From Desulfobacula sp. (GTDB lineage: Bacteria; Desulfobacterota; Desulfobacteria; Desulfobacterales; Desulfobacteraceae): a DNA stretch of 49,874 nt. Of this stretch, positions 18,406 through 27,492 are shown in pieces. How positions within the stretch are numbered: the first letter of the stretch is position 1; each line of letters begins with the position of its first letter. The position numbers and the translations under genes are program-made. The stretch lies in contig JAAUSZ010000006.1 of NCBI GenBank assembly GCA_012031875.1, positions 1 through 49,874 on the forward strand, written 5' to 3'. A model generated the notes under the pieces. The model saw only the letters and a list, made by a program, of their open reading frames with translations, had not been told where the DNA came from and searched no databases.

Positions 18406-18717
18406 ATGAAAGAATTAAGTATTGAAAAAAGGGAACTGGACGCTGTACTGTGTTCCTGTGTGGACGATGAGAAATCTTCTCTTCACCTTGAGTTTACAAT
18501 TCCCGGTGTAAAAAAAGAGGATATTGATCTTAAATTGAACCATGACGGCTTCAACCTGAAAGCCGGAAAGAATGATGCGGAATATGTTTCCACGGGTTCA
18601 TTTTGTTGTCCGGTCGAAATAGAGAAAACGGAAGCCAATTATGAAAATGGGCTTCTTCTGATTGATATTCCCCTGAAGGACCCATGGGAGAATGCATATC
18701 ATGTAACTATCCATTAA
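18406..18717 (+). CDS. Hsp20/alpha-crystallin-like small protein
   Basis: A 103-residue protein with the small-heat-shock (alpha-crystallin/CS) beta-sandwich: LEFTIPGVKKEDIDLKL followed by paired strands and the terminal ENGLLLIDIPLK, the family GxLxIxxP-type edge. It lacks the long N-terminal arm and the C-terminal IXI tail of typical Hsp20, so it may be a CS-type co-chaperone module. ATG 18406 was chosen for its perfect AAGGAGG site. The 220-base gap upstream, shared with the divergent dodecin gene, contains a weak TTGTTT/TATGAT pair at 18291-18318. Confidence 0.75.
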   Translation: MKELSIEKRELDAVLCSCVDDEKSSLHLEFTIPGVKKEDIDLKLNHDGFNLKAGKNDAEYVSTGSFCCPVEIEKTEANYENGLLLIDIPLKDPWENAYHVTIH

Positions 18718-18758
18718 TAGAGGATCATCCCCTCCGTCACCGGAATAGGTAGACGGAC

Positions 18759-18795
18759 AATTCAGGGCAGCCCTGTGACAGTGCTGCCCTGAATT
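18759..18795. terminator. Bidirectional terminator between Hsp20-like and UspA genes
   Basis: Perfect 13-bp inverted repeat AATTCAGGGCAGC / GCTGCCCTGAATT (18759-18771, 18783-18795), and the loop can pair further (CTGT/ACAG). It lies between convergent genes and is followed by TGATTTT on the + strand. Confidence 0.8.
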
Positions 18796-18826
18796 TGATT
18801 TTAGAAACAATCCATATGGCCGATGA

Positions 18827-19281
18827 TCAGGCGGGGATATCCGGAATGAGGGGAACAGCCGTGACAGGAACGGGAGAATTCTTCAGGACCTTTTCGGTGA
18901 CCGACCCAAAGCGATACTTACCCTTTCGCCATGACTGGCCATAACCACCAGGTCAATATTTTCAGCTTCAATCAGTTTTAATATTTCTTCTGCAGGATCA
19001 CCTATGGCAATATGCCTGATATATAGGGGGCACCCCTCCAGATATTTATCACAGATTTGATTCAGCCTGCGTGTTGCCGATTTGTGCGCCCATTCCATGA
19101 GTTCATGGATATGGTTCTTTCCAAATTCACCATACCATGATTCATGATGCGCGATATACTGAACCACGTAAAGGACGTGTATTTCAGCATCATATTGCCG
19201 GGTCAGGGATTCAACATAGGGAAGCGCTTTTTCTGCATTGCCTGAAAAATCAGTGGGCCAGAGTATCCGTTTGATTTCCAT
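18827..19281 (-). CDS. Universal stress protein (UspA family; frameshift in sequence)
   Basis: A 151-residue USP domain protein. It starts MEIKRILWPTDFSGNAEKAL, has the helix with the LNQICDKYLEG segment, and contains IDLVVMASHGE followed, after correction, by the ATP-binding GKYRFGSVTEKVL and SPVPV terminus. The frame breaks at TTT 18924-18926 on the + strand (one A missing on the coding strand). The glycine-rich G-2x-G-9x-G(S/T) ATP-binding pattern is partly replaced (GEKGKYRFGSV), which still fits an ATP-binding type. It is third in the short stress operon read leftwards. The ATG at 19281 follows AAGGAG. Confidence 0.85.
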
Positions 19282-19303
19282 GACAACTCCTTTCTTATTG
19301 ACA

Positions 19304-19474
19304 TCATTCAATATATCCTTTGCCCCGGCAGTCAGGACATTCAATATCCGGCTCACACCGGCAGTCGTTGAATCCGTTTTCGCCGTCCAGGCTTCGCCAT
19401 TCAGCATTGCATTCGCAATTGCCCACAACCATTTTTTTACCCTTGCACGTTGGGCAAACCTGTTGAGATTTCAT
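19304..19474 (-). CDS. Small DnaJ-type zinc-finger-like protein (56 aa)
   Basis: A 56-residue protein with eight Cys, including CPTCKGKK at residues 7-14 and CPDCRGKGY at residues 46-54, plus CEC and CRC in between. The CxxCxGxG-type units are those of the DnaJ central zinc domain, so two Zn2+ sites are likely. ATG at 19474 has AAGAGGA as ribosome-binding site; the stop is 19304-19306, 22 bases before the UspA start. Its place between a stress-cluster protein and UspA suggests a chaperone-like or redox role. This is inference. Confidence 0.75.
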   Translation of the reverse strand: MKSQQVCPTCKGKKMVVGNCECNAEWRSLDGENGFNDCRCEPDIECPDCRGKGYIE

Positions 19475-19499
19475 TTTCTTTAATTCCTCTTGCTATGGG

Positions 19500-19763
19500 T
19501 TATGAATAGCCGCCAGCCAATTGTCTGATATTGTCTTTTAATTGGTAAATCTGCCATCCGAGCCCGATGCAGTGCTTGTTTTCCATACAGACATCCGCAT
19601 CCTCAGGCTCAAGAAATGTTTTCAATTCCCGGTTGTCTTTTTTTAATAAAACAACCCAGGCTTTGTTGCTATGGTCAAAATCCACCTGGATATCGATACC
19701 GCATTTCCCGACATCCGGGTATAAGGATGATATTTTTTCGCATATTTGATTTTTCTGATACAT
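19500..19763 (-). CDS. Hypothetical protein of stress cluster (87 aa)
   Basis: An 87-residue soluble protein, ATG at 19763 with GGAGG 6 bases upstream. It has four Cys (residues 8, 21, 59, 65), an amphipathic C-terminal helix and no membrane segment. I do not recognise the family. It is the first gene of a leftward operon with the zinc-finger-like and UspA genes; the promoter candidate lies 45 bases upstream. Confidence 0.65.
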   Translation of the reverse strand: MYQKNQICEKISSLYPDVGKCGIDIQVDFDHSNKAWVVLLKKDNRELKTFLEPEDADVCMENKHCIGLGWQIYQLKDNIRQLAGGYS

Positions 19764-19806
19764 AAGACCTCCTTTTTATGGTTTCTGAACAGAGGTTATG
19801 AAGATA

Positions 19807-19834
19807 ATAATAGGGATTCTTTGCCCGTTGTAAA
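19807..19834 (-). promoter_or_regulatory. Promoter candidate for the stress operon
   Basis: On the - strand: -35 TTTACA (19834-19829), 16-base spacer, -10 TATTAT (19812-19807). The start would be near 19799, 36 bases before the ATG at 19763. It lies in the 90-base gap downstream of the lipoate ligase gene. Confidence 0.45.
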
Positions 19835-19852
19835 GGAGGTCCAGGGCCAGGG

Positions 19853-20490
19853 TCAAGACGGAAATTCTGTCCCCAGGGCCTTTCCAAGACACAGGGAAAG
19901 GCCCTGGGCCGTTATTCCGTGATAATAACAGCTCAAGTTTCTTACAAAATCATGATGGGCCCTCCCCTGCCTGTATTCCGGTTCCCTGGGGGGATACTCC
20001 AGATAATTCCCCATCATGTCGAGATCGGTTGAAACCAGGATTGAAGCCGAGAAATAGGCGAAATCTTTTGACCGCTTTAAACAGGAGCCTCCGATTTTAT
20101 GGTTGTCAACCACCAGATCCGAAATGCCGTCCGGATAGATTCCATCAATGCCGGCCCTGTTCAGCCCCTTGATGAGCCAGTGGGTGCACCGGGCAAACAG
20201 CGCTGGAATCCCTGAGATCCCCACGGCTGGAAAGGCGGTTGAAACAATCAGGGAACCCTTGTCCAGAAAAACCGTGCACCCGCCTCCCCGGCGTCTGTAA
20301 ACCGGGATTTCATCCTTAAGAATTTTTTCAAGCCGGGTTTCCCGGGACAGGGAACTTCCCCTACCGGCCACAATGGCAGGATAGGGAAACGGGTAACAGG
20401 AAAATTGAGGGCTTTTCTTTAGCAATGCAGATTCAATTAATGCATCATCCAGGTGAAGGGCGGGATTGTCAGGTCAGGCGGCTCCGGCAT
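19853..20490 (-). CDS. Lipoate-protein ligase A family enzyme (frameshift in sequence)
   Basis: Member of the LplA/LipB/BirA-like fold that attaches lipoate (or octanoate) to E2 and GcvH lysines. After correction it is 212 residues. The lipoate-binding signature RRRGGGCTVFLD is present near residue 70, and the catalytic-Lys region reads DLVVDNHKIGGSCLKR. The N-terminus PPLHLDDALIESALL is restored by adding one C to the coding-strand CCC (+ strand GGG 20458-20460). The ATG at 20490 overlaps the last base of the dihydrolipoamide dehydrogenase stop (TAATG). Its place at the end of the pyruvate dehydrogenase operon makes E2 of that complex the likely substrate. Confidence 0.82.
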
Positions 20491-21902
20491 TATTTCTTTC
20501 CTTTAAGCAGGTGAACAGAGCCCCCGGCAGCCATCTCCGCAGCCTCCATAATGGATTCCGAAAAAGTGGGATGGGGATGGATGCTGACTATCAAATCTTC
20601 AAGGCAGGCTCCCATTTCAATGGCCAGGGTGCCCTCCGATATCAGTTCCGACGCATTTTCCCCCCACCATCCCCACACCCAGGATCAGGGAGGTCTCCTT
20701 TTGGGCGATGACCTTTACAAAACCGTCGGTCTTTCCGGTACTTTGGGCGCGTCCAAGGGCTGTCAGGGGAAACCGGCCCACTGTAAAGGGAATATTCCGG
20801 TCCCGGGCCTGTTTTTCCGTGAGGCCGGTCCAGGCGATTTCCGGATGGGTAAACAATACGGCCGGGACAGCCACATTATCAAAAGCGGAAGGCCTGCCGG
20901 CAATCACCTCTGCCGCCACCCTGCCTTCCCTGGCGGCTTTATGGGCAAGCGCCGGTCCCCGGGTGACATCCCCCACGGCAAAAATATGGCGGATTTCGGT
21001 CCTGCATTGCTCATCCGTCGGGATGAGTCCTTTGTCATCCATTTTTATCCCGATATTTTCAAGTCCGAGATCATCGGTATTGGGACGTCGCCCCGTGGCC
21101 ATCAGAACCTGGTCATAGGTTTCTTTCATCCGTTCTCCATTTTTTCAAACGCCACTGCGTATCCTTTTTCTGTGGCATCCATGTGAAGCACCTTGGACCG
21201 GGTATGAAGGGCGGAAAACCGTTTCTGACAGTTTTGGACCACTATCCTGACAAGATCCCTGTCTGCCCCCTGCAAGAGATCTTCATTGAATTCAACCATT
21301 GACACCCGGCTTCCGAGACCTGCATAGGCCTGACCGATCTCAAGTCCGATATAACCGCCGCCCACCACCAGGAGGCTCCCTGGAATTTCAGGCAGGGACA
21401 GGGCTTCGGCGGAAGTCCACAGGGGAAGGCCAATGCCGGCCGGAAGGGTGTTGATTCTAGACCCGGTGGCAATAACGGCATGTTTGAACCGGATATTGGT
21501 ATTCGCGCCCTCAATATAGATCTTATGCTCCTCGGTAAACCGTCCGCGGCCCTGGATGATTTCTATGTTCCGGTTTTCAAGGAGCTTTGAAATCCCGCCT
21601 GAAAGGGAATCCACCACTGAATTGATCCAGGTTCGAAGGCGGTGGATATCAAACTCAACCCCCGTATATGTTAGCCCAAAAGTGCCGGCCTGTTTCAAGG
21701 ACTCGGCCAGACCCACCGCATGGATCAAGGTTTTCGACGGGATACACCCTTCCGTAAGGCAAACTCCGCCTAAACGGGAACGGGGCTCAACCAGCATCAC
21801 CTCAAACCCCAGGTCGGCCGCACGGATTGCCGCCGTATACCCGCCGGGGCCGCCGCCCAGAACAACCACTTCCGTGTCATAAACAAGTTCTCCGACTACC
21901 AT
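20490..21902 (-). CDS. lpdA: Dihydrolipoamide dehydrogenase, E3 (two frameshifts in sequence)
   Basis: FAD/NAD disulfide oxidoreductase of 470 residues that reoxidises lipoamide of E2. Motifs: GGGPGGYTAA (FAD), the redox GGVCLTEGCIPSK (here the pair is Cys-x4-Cys), ATGSR, the NAD loop GGGYIGLEIG, FAVGDVTRGPALAHKA, and the C-terminal HPHPTFSESIMEAA with the catalytic His-Glu pair. The frame breaks at + strand T run 21140-21145 (one A missing on the coding strand) and C run 20660-20665 (one G too many). Start ATG 21902 follows GGAGAGGG. Confidence 0.93.
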
Positions 21903-21951
21903 GCCGCCCTCTCCTTTTTTTCTCAATGGATGGCCTTCCATCCTGGAGGCC

Positions 21952-23199
21952 CTAAACCCGGGTCATAAAAACCATGGGAGTCTCCATCATCTGCTTCAGA
22001 TCCCGCATGAAATAAGCTGCCCCGGCGCCGTCGGCCACCCGGTGATCAAAGCACAGGGTCACGGGGAGCATTGTCCTTATCACGACGGCATCATCCTTTA
22101 CCATGGGTTTGGGGCCAACCCTTCCCATGCCCAGGATGGCGGATTCCGGATAATTGATAATGGGGAAAACCCCTGTGCCGCCGATGGCCCCGACATTGGT
22201 GACCGTAAAGGTTGATCCGGTCAGCTCTTCAGCCGTGAGGGTGCCGTCCCGGCCTTTCCCGGCAAGGGAACGGATTTCTGTTGCAATCTGTGTCACGCTT
22301 TTGGCGTCAGCCTGCCTGATAACCGGAACGATCAATCCCTTTGGGGTATCTGCGGCAATTCCGATATGGTAATATTTTTTATGAATTATCTCCATTTTAC
22401 GCGGATCAACGCTTGCATTAAATTGAGGATATTGTTTTAAAAGAGAGGCAAGGGCCTTGACGATAAATGACAGCAGGGTGATCCGGTCGGATTCGTTCTT
22501 TTCCCGGTTTAATGATTTGCGCAAGGCTTCAAGCTCCGTCACATCCCACTCTTCCATATGGGCCACATGGGGAATCAGAATCATGGAGGAGGTCGTTTTA
22601 ACCGCCACTTTTTTTCTCAGAGAGCGCATGGGTATTTTTTCAACAGGCCCTTCTTCGGCATAGTCCGGCAGGGCGGGTATTTCCAGAAAGGGAATTCCGG
22701 AATGGATCTCTTCCGGGACTGCAATATCCGGGTCAGCCGTCCCGGCATCTTTTAGATCACCCTTGCCCGGCTCTCCTGCCGCCAATTGAACATCCTCCGG
22801 CGTCACCTTTCCTGCTGACCCTGTTCCGGTGACGGTGGTGATATCAATCCCCATCTCCCGGGCCAGACGCCTTGTGGCCGGAGCTGCCGCCACCTGTTTT
22901 TTCATTTCCTGATCCTGAACCTTTGCGTCATCCGTTTGCCCGGATGTTTCAGATGAATTTTCCCCGCTGACCTCAATGACCGCCAGAACCTGACCTACCC
23001 GGATCATATCCCCGGGGTTTCCATTCAGCTTCATAATTGTCCCGGTCCTGGGTGACGGGAGGGTCACAGTGGCCTTGTCCGTCTCCATATCACAGAGCGG
23101 GTCGTCTTCCCGGATGAAATCCTTTTCTTTGACATACCATTTGAGCAGCTCTCCCTCGTGTATCCCTTCACCCAGATCCGGAAGCTTAAATTCAAACAT
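21952..23199 (-). CDS. pdhC: Dihydrolipoamide acyltransferase, pyruvate dehydrogenase E2
   Basis: A 415-residue E2. A single N-terminal lipoyl domain carries the lipoyl-Lys in METDKATV (about residue 43). A flexible linker follows, then a peripheral-subunit binding domain (ATRRLAREMGIDITTVTGTG, near residues 107-130), a Pro/Glu linker, and the catalytic acyltransferase domain with the active His and Asp in FDHRVADGAGA. It sits between E1-beta and E3 in one operon, which fixes the pathway; acetyl transfer to CoA is the expected reaction. AGGAGG precedes the ATG. Confidence 0.93.
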   Translation of the reverse strand: MFEFKLPDLGEGIHEGELLKWYVKEKDFIREDDPLCDMETDKATVTLPSPRTGTIMKLNGNPGDMIRVGQVLAVIEVSGENSSETSGQTDDAKVQDQEMKKQVAAAPATRRLAREMGIDITTVTGTGSAGKVTPEDVQLAAGEPGKGDLKDAGTADPDIAVPEEIHSGIPFLEIPALPDYAEEGPVEKIPMRSLRKKVAVKTTSSMILIPHVAHMEEWDVTELEALRKSLNREKNESDRITLLSFIVKALASLLKQYPQFNASVDPRKMEIIHKKYYHIGIAADTPKGLIVPVIRQADAKSVTQIATEIRSLAGKGRDGTLTAEELTGSTFTVTNVGAIGGTGVFPIINYPESAILGMGRVGPKPMVKDDAVVIRTMLPVTLCFDHRVADGAGAAYFMRDLKQMMETPMVFMTRV

Positions 23200-23208
23200 A
23201 ATGACCTC

Positions 23209-24188
23209 CTAGTCGTTCAGCGTTTGTATCATCGCTCTAAAAATTCTGTCCTGGGAGGGGAAATACATCTGCTCCCTTCCAAACAGCGGAACCGGGAGGT
23301 CATACATGGTGACCCGGTTGACCGGGGCCTTGAGGTACATCAGGGCATGATCATTGATCAGGGCAATGATTTCAGAAGCCGGTCCAAAGGATTTCTGGGC
23401 TTCCTGGACAATAACACACCGCCCGGTTTTGGTAACGCTGTGGACAATGGTTTCGACATCCATGGGGGACAGGGTCAGAAGATCGATCACTTCCGGGCGG
23501 CGCCGGTTTCCGCCTTCAGCTTTTTCACGGCTTTTAACGTATCCTGCATCATGGCCCCCCATGAAATCACGGTCAGATCTTCACCGGTTTTCAGGACCCG
23601 GGCCCTGCCGATGGGAATGGGGGGCAATTCGTCTTCCACCTCTTCCTTGAAAGACCGGTAGGACCGCTTGGGCTCCATGAAAACCACGGGATCAGGGTCG
23701 TCAATGGCTGCCTTTAGGAGTGCGCCCGCATTTGAAGGGCTGGACGGAATCACCACTTTGACACCCGCGGTATGGGCAAAATACACTTCCTTGCTTTCCG
23801 AATGGTGTTCCAATGCCCTGACCCCGCCGCCATAGGGCATCCGGATCACAAGGGGAACGGTAAACCGGCCCCTTGACCGCGTTCTCATCCTTGAGGCATT
23901 GCCTTCAAGCTGGTGCATCATCAGATAGGAAAAACCGGAAAACTGCATTTCAATCACGGGCTTGAGTCCTGACATCGCCATGCCGATGGCGGTTCCGAGA
24001 ATGGCGGATTCCGCTATGGGAGTGTCGATGACCCGCTGCCGGCCGAATTTTTGATACAGGCCGTCCGTAACCCGGAAAACCCCTCCGTTGAGACCCACGT
24101 CCTCACCCATGACCAGCACTTTCTCATCAGCCGTCATGATGTGGTGAAGCGTCCGGTTCAGAGACTGGACCATATTGATTTTATCCAT
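23209..24188 (-). CDS. pdhB: Pyruvate dehydrogenase E1 beta subunit (frameshift in sequence)
   Basis: A 326-residue ThDP-dependent E1-beta. Conserved features are VLVMGEDVG with the ThDP-activating Glu, GVFRVTDGL, FGRQRVIDTPIAE, the GGGVRALEHHSES stretch, and the C-terminal transketolase domain (EVIDLLTLSPMDVETI, then RCVIVQEA). The frame breaks near + strand 23493-23494; one added C/G restores AREVIDL. The start ATG overlaps the E1-alpha stop by 8 bases. Confidence 0.92.
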
Positions 24189-25272
24189 TTTCAGCCTCCT
24201 TTTTCAAATTCTCCAGAAATTGTGCCCGCTGTTGCTCAATCAGGTAAAAGGAATTACCAAAAACATGATCAAAAGGAGCGTCCGGTTTAAATTCCCTTTT
24301 GGATTCAAACTCTTTCACCGCTTGATCAATGGTCTCTTTGAGCTTGTCCTCAAGATCTTTTTGCTTTTTTTCATCCCAGATCTGTTTTTGGATCAGGTAT
24401 TTTTCAAACCGGACCAGGGGGTCACGGGCTTTCCAGGATTCAACCTGTGCCTCTTCCCTGTACCGGGTCGGATCATCTGCCGTTGTATGCATCAGCATCC
24501 GGTAGGTCACCGCTTCAATCAAAGAGGGCCCTTTGTCTTCCCGGGCTCTTTTAACGGCATCGCCCACTGCTTTGAAAACCGCCAGGGGGTCATTCCCGTC
24601 CACCTGGATCCCGGGTATACCATAGGCGATGGCCTTTTGTGCAATGGTGGCGGACCGGGTCTGGAGTTCCCGGGGCGTTGAAATGGCATATTGATTGTTC
24701 TGGCACAAAAAAATCACAGGGGCATTAAGGACGCCGGCAAAATTCAAGGCCTCATGAAAATCGCCTTCGGAAGTCGCCCCGTCCCCGAAAACCGCCAATG
24801 CAACCGTATCCTTTTCCCCCTGGAGGCGGGACCCATAGGCCAGGCCCACGGCCTGAGGCAGTTGGGATGCCAGGATAATTGAGACGGGAAGGGTCCGGGG
24901 GCTTTCAGGATTAAAACTTCCCTCTTCAAACCCATTATAAAAATGAAGCACGTTGATAAGCGGTTCCCCCCTCATCAAACGGCCCCCCAATTCACGATAG
25001 GACCCCACAAACCAGTCGGTATCCCGGATGGCCAGAACCGGCGCACAAAAAGAGGCTTCCTGGCCGGTGGCGGCCGGCAGGGTTCCGAGCCGGCCCTGTC
25101 GCTGAAGGTTCAGCATCCTTGCATCCGCCATCCTCGAAAGCGTCATATAATAATGGAGCCTCAGAAGGTCCTCCCGGCTCAGATCCGGCTCCAGGGCCCT
25201 ATCAACATTGCCGTTTTCATCAAGTATCTGCAGATAATCGATACTGAAATTGTCTAAAGTCTGTAATGCCAT
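24181..25272 (-). CDS. pdhA: Pyruvate dehydrogenase E1 alpha subunit
   Basis: A 363-residue ThDP-dependent E1-alpha with E1-beta completing the active site. The ThDP-binding stretch FGDGATSEGDFHEALN ... QNNQYAIS is intact, and the phosphorylation-loop equivalent TADDPTRYR follows. Overall similarity is to the Gram-positive-type PdhA rather than the branched-chain enzyme; substrate assignment to pyruvate is therefore likely, not proven. ATG 25272 was chosen because AAAGGAGCGAGGG lies before it. It is the first enzyme gene of a pdhABC-lpd-lipoate-ligase operon read leftwards. Confidence 0.9.
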   Translation of the reverse strand: MALQTLDNFSIDYLQILDENGNVDRALEPDLSREDLLRLHYYMTLSRMADARMLNLQRQGRLGTLPAATGQEASFCAPVLAIRDTDWFVGSYRELGGRLMRGEPLINVLHFYNGFEEGSFNPESPRTLPVSIILASQLPQAVGLAYGSRLQGEKDTVALAVFGDGATSEGDFHEALNFAGVLNAPVIFLCQNNQYAISTPRELQTRSATIAQKAIAYGIPGIQVDGNDPLAVFKAVGDAVKRAREDKGPSLIEAVTYRMLMHTTADDPTRYREEAQVESWKARDPLVRFEKYLIQKQIWDEKKQKDLEDKLKETIDQAVKEFESKREFKPDAPFDHVFGNSFYLIEQQRAQFLENLKKEAENG

Positions 25273-25331
25273 AACCCTCGCTCCTTTACCTTCATTCAGC
25301 CGCCTGCCTGAGGGTCGCTTTTTCCAGCCCG

Positions 25332-25568
25332 TCAATGCATAGCGTTATAATATACCTTTTCAAAGAATGTATCGGTTCTCTCATCAAAAACCGCTTCATG
25401 TTCATGAATTAATTTGGAACACCCGTCGGCCCAGCCGCCACATGCCGGAACAACACTGTCTCCGAGGCTGAACTTTCTATTACAGGCCGCACATCCGGAG
25501 GCATTGTTTAGATTTAAAAGTTCAAGGTCCATTATCAATTGATTCTTATGGCGCTTTTTAAATATCAT
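25332..25568 (-). CDS. Small Cys-rich protein upstream of pyruvate dehydrogenase genes (78 aa)
   Basis: A 78-residue protein with four Cys in a CAAC and a ...CGGW...C arrangement (residues 26-50), resembling a zinc knuckle, followed by an HEHE segment and an aromatic C-terminus. The ATG at 25568 has a very good GGGAGGGG site. It ends 60 bases upstream of pdhA and is probably in the same transcript. I do not recognise its family. A metal- or redox-sensing role next to an oxidation-sensitive complex is only a guess. Confidence 0.65.
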   Translation of the reverse strand: MIFKKRHKNQLIMDLELLNLNNASGCAACNRKFSLGDSVVPACGGWADGCSKLIHEHEAVFDERTDTFFEKVYYNAMH

Positions 25569-25911
25569 AGTCCCCTCCCAGGTTTTTAATTCATTTTTCC
25601 GTCCTGTACTATTAAAACCAGACCTGCTTAACCCATCTTAATTCTAGATAAAAAATGCGGGCAGATTAAAAAAAGTCAACAGGATTAATTAGGTTACGGA
25701 TAAAAAATAAAACTATTTAAAAATGTTTGTGTCGACTTATTTTTATCAAGGTTTCTTTGTAATAATCAGAAAAAAATTTCCGGCTTGAATATTTTAACCG
25801 GCAAGAATTGTATAAAAAAATGAAGACCATACCATCAAGAGGGATATCCGGGGATATGTGCAGGCGAACGCGCCGATATTGTCCAGAAATAAAACGGCCT
25901 GGGGTTTTTGA
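25569..25911. other. Intergenic region (343 bases), no gene found
   Basis: AT-rich gap between the ATP-grasp/GNAT gene and the small Cys-rich gene. The - strand holds a TTGACT with no matching -10 at standard spacing. Short open frames in it are antisense to flanking genes or lack ribosome-binding sites. It probably carries the promoter of the leftward operon starting at 25568. Confidence 0.5.
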
Positions 25912-27492
25912 TTACAGGGTCGGCCCCATAATTTTGCTGTAAACGGCTTTGCCGTCACCCGGTTCGTAAAAATCATCCAGAACCACATCGCAGCGGTACC
26001 CGCACCCTTCGTAAAAACTACGGGTAGATGCATATCTTATCTGGGTGGAGGTTTCCACATAGGCTCTTTTTCCCCCGGCTTCAGAAATCAGGCCTTCCAT
26101 TTCCGTCAGAATGCTTTTCCCAAGTCCTTTGCCTTGAAATTCCGGAGAAACGGCAACCCAGTAAATATCATAGCTTGTCAAGGTGCAGGGAATGGGGCCG
26201 TAGCATCCATATCCGACCACCCGGCCGTTTTTTGAGGCTATGACAAAATAGTAGCCGCTCCCGGCCGGACCTTTTTCCAAATGCTCCTGAACCAGTTCTT
26301 CGGCAATCTCAATTTCGTCCGGCCTGAAAAATCCGGTGGCTTCCACAAGAGCCCGGATCTGTTCCGCATCCTTCGGGACAGCCTCATACCGGATGCTCAC
26401 TGCCTGATGAGGATCAACAGAGTGCATGTATCCGGTATTTTTCACAACGGATTGACCCATGTCCTGATTCCCTGCCAGGGCTACCGGTTGACCCTGCCGG
26501 ATTAAAATCTGTTCAACGGCTTGGGAATAAAAAATCCCTGCCCGGTCAAGGGCTGCCGCAAACCCGGCATCCGGTGAAATGCAGGGATTGGCATTGACTT
26601 CCAGTATAAAAGGCCGGCCCTTCTGATCCACCCGGAAATCCACCCTGGCATATCCTCTCAGGCCAAAACTTTGCCAGCACCGGAGAGCAAGGGCCTCAAG
26701 GGTTGACAATAAATTCCGGTCAACGGCTGAAAACTCAAAGCACCGGGGCGTATTGTGATATTCAGCCGAATCCGGCATCCATTTTGCCCGGTAGCCGACT
26801 ATCCTGGGTGTATCTGCCTCAAATCCCCGGAATAAAATTTCCGCCGGGGGAAGGACCCTGGCCCCGTCTGTTGTATCCAGGATCGAAAGATTGAATTCCC
26901 GGCCCTCTATAAAGGCTTCGGCAAAACAGGCGCCGCCCATTTCCGGTTTGCAGCCGGATAAAAGCCCATGGATGTCTTTAGCTGCGCCATGAACCAGGTT
27001 TTCTTTTTCCAGCCCCAAAGAGGCGTGCTCCCAGAGGGATTTGATGATCCATACCCTTTTGTGCGGGTCCTCAAGACGGGTTGCCCCTGACCAGGGCATG
27101 TCTCCGGGAACCGGATTGATCCAGTCCGGGGTCGGCAGGCCTGCCGCCCTCATCCTTTCCTTAGCCATCACTTTATGCGAGGTTGCTAAAATGGCTTCGG
27201 CCGGACACCCGGTATAGGGAATGCCCAGGGCATCCAGAAGTGACGGGACAAGATGAATCAATCGCCCATGGCCGGCCAGGGATTCAACCAGATTAAAGGC
27301 AGCAAGGGGATCAAGGGCAATCAGTCCTGACTTCAGACTTTCAAGGTCAAGGTCACAGGGCAAGGGTTCCGGTATATACCCCAGATTCATAAGAGCCTTG
27401 GATACGGCTTCAACCTGGATCAGGACATCCTCTTCATCGGGCAGGCTGCCGCCTTTCACAGCGTTGTGAACGAGTGCAATGGTCCGGTTCAC
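25912..27492 (-). CDS. ATP-grasp ligase (D-Ala-D-Ala ligase-like) fused to GNAT acetyltransferase
   Basis: A 526-residue fusion. Residues 1-345 are an ATP-grasp ligase of the D-alanine-D-alanine ligase fold, with KVMAKERMRAAGLPTP, ACFAEAFIEGREFNLSI and the metal-binding EVNANPCISPDAG. Residues 370-525 are a GNAT acetyltransferase with the acetyl-CoA pyrophosphate loop VSPEFQGKGLGKSIL. Ligase plus N-acetyltransferase in one chain suggests formation of an amide or peptide bond followed (or preceded) by N-acetylation. It overlaps the second ATP-grasp gene by 4 bases (ATGA), and the KamA gene is upstream in the same operon. The ligase's amino-acid specificity cannot be read here, but the Ser-x-x-Gly loop of cell-wall Ddl is not obvious, so peptidoglycan use is unlikely. 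Confidence 0.85.
   Translation of the reverse strand: MNRTIALVHNAVKGGSLPDEEDVLIQVEAVSKALMNLGYIPEPLPCDLDLESLKSGLIALDPLAAFNLVESLAGHGRLIHLVPSLLDALGIPYTGCPAEAILATSHKVMAKERMRAAGLPTPDWINPVPGDMPWSGATRLEDPHKRVWIIKSLWEHASLGLEKENLVHGAAKDIHGLLSGCKPEMGGACFAEAFIEGREFNLSILDTTDGARVLPPAEILFRGFEADTPRIVGYRAKWMPDSAEYHNTPRCFEFSAVDRNLLSTLEALALRCWQSFGLRGYARVDFRVDQKGRPFILEVNANPCISPDAGFAAALDRAGIFYSQAVEQILIRQGQPVALAGNQDMGQSVVKNTGYMHSVDPHQAVSIRYEAVPKDAEQIRALVEATGFFRPDEIEIAEELVQEHLEKGPAGSGYYFVIASKNGRVVGYGCYGPIPCTLTSYDIYWVAVSPEFQGKGLGKSILTEMEGLISEAGGKRAYVETSTQIRYASTRSFYEGCGYRCDVVLDDFYEPGDGKAVYSKIMGPTL

Noticed and set aside
25794-26033. 79-codon open frame at the end of the ATP-grasp/GNAT gene
   Set aside because: Same strand but overlapping frame with the GNAT C-terminus; no ribosome-binding site.
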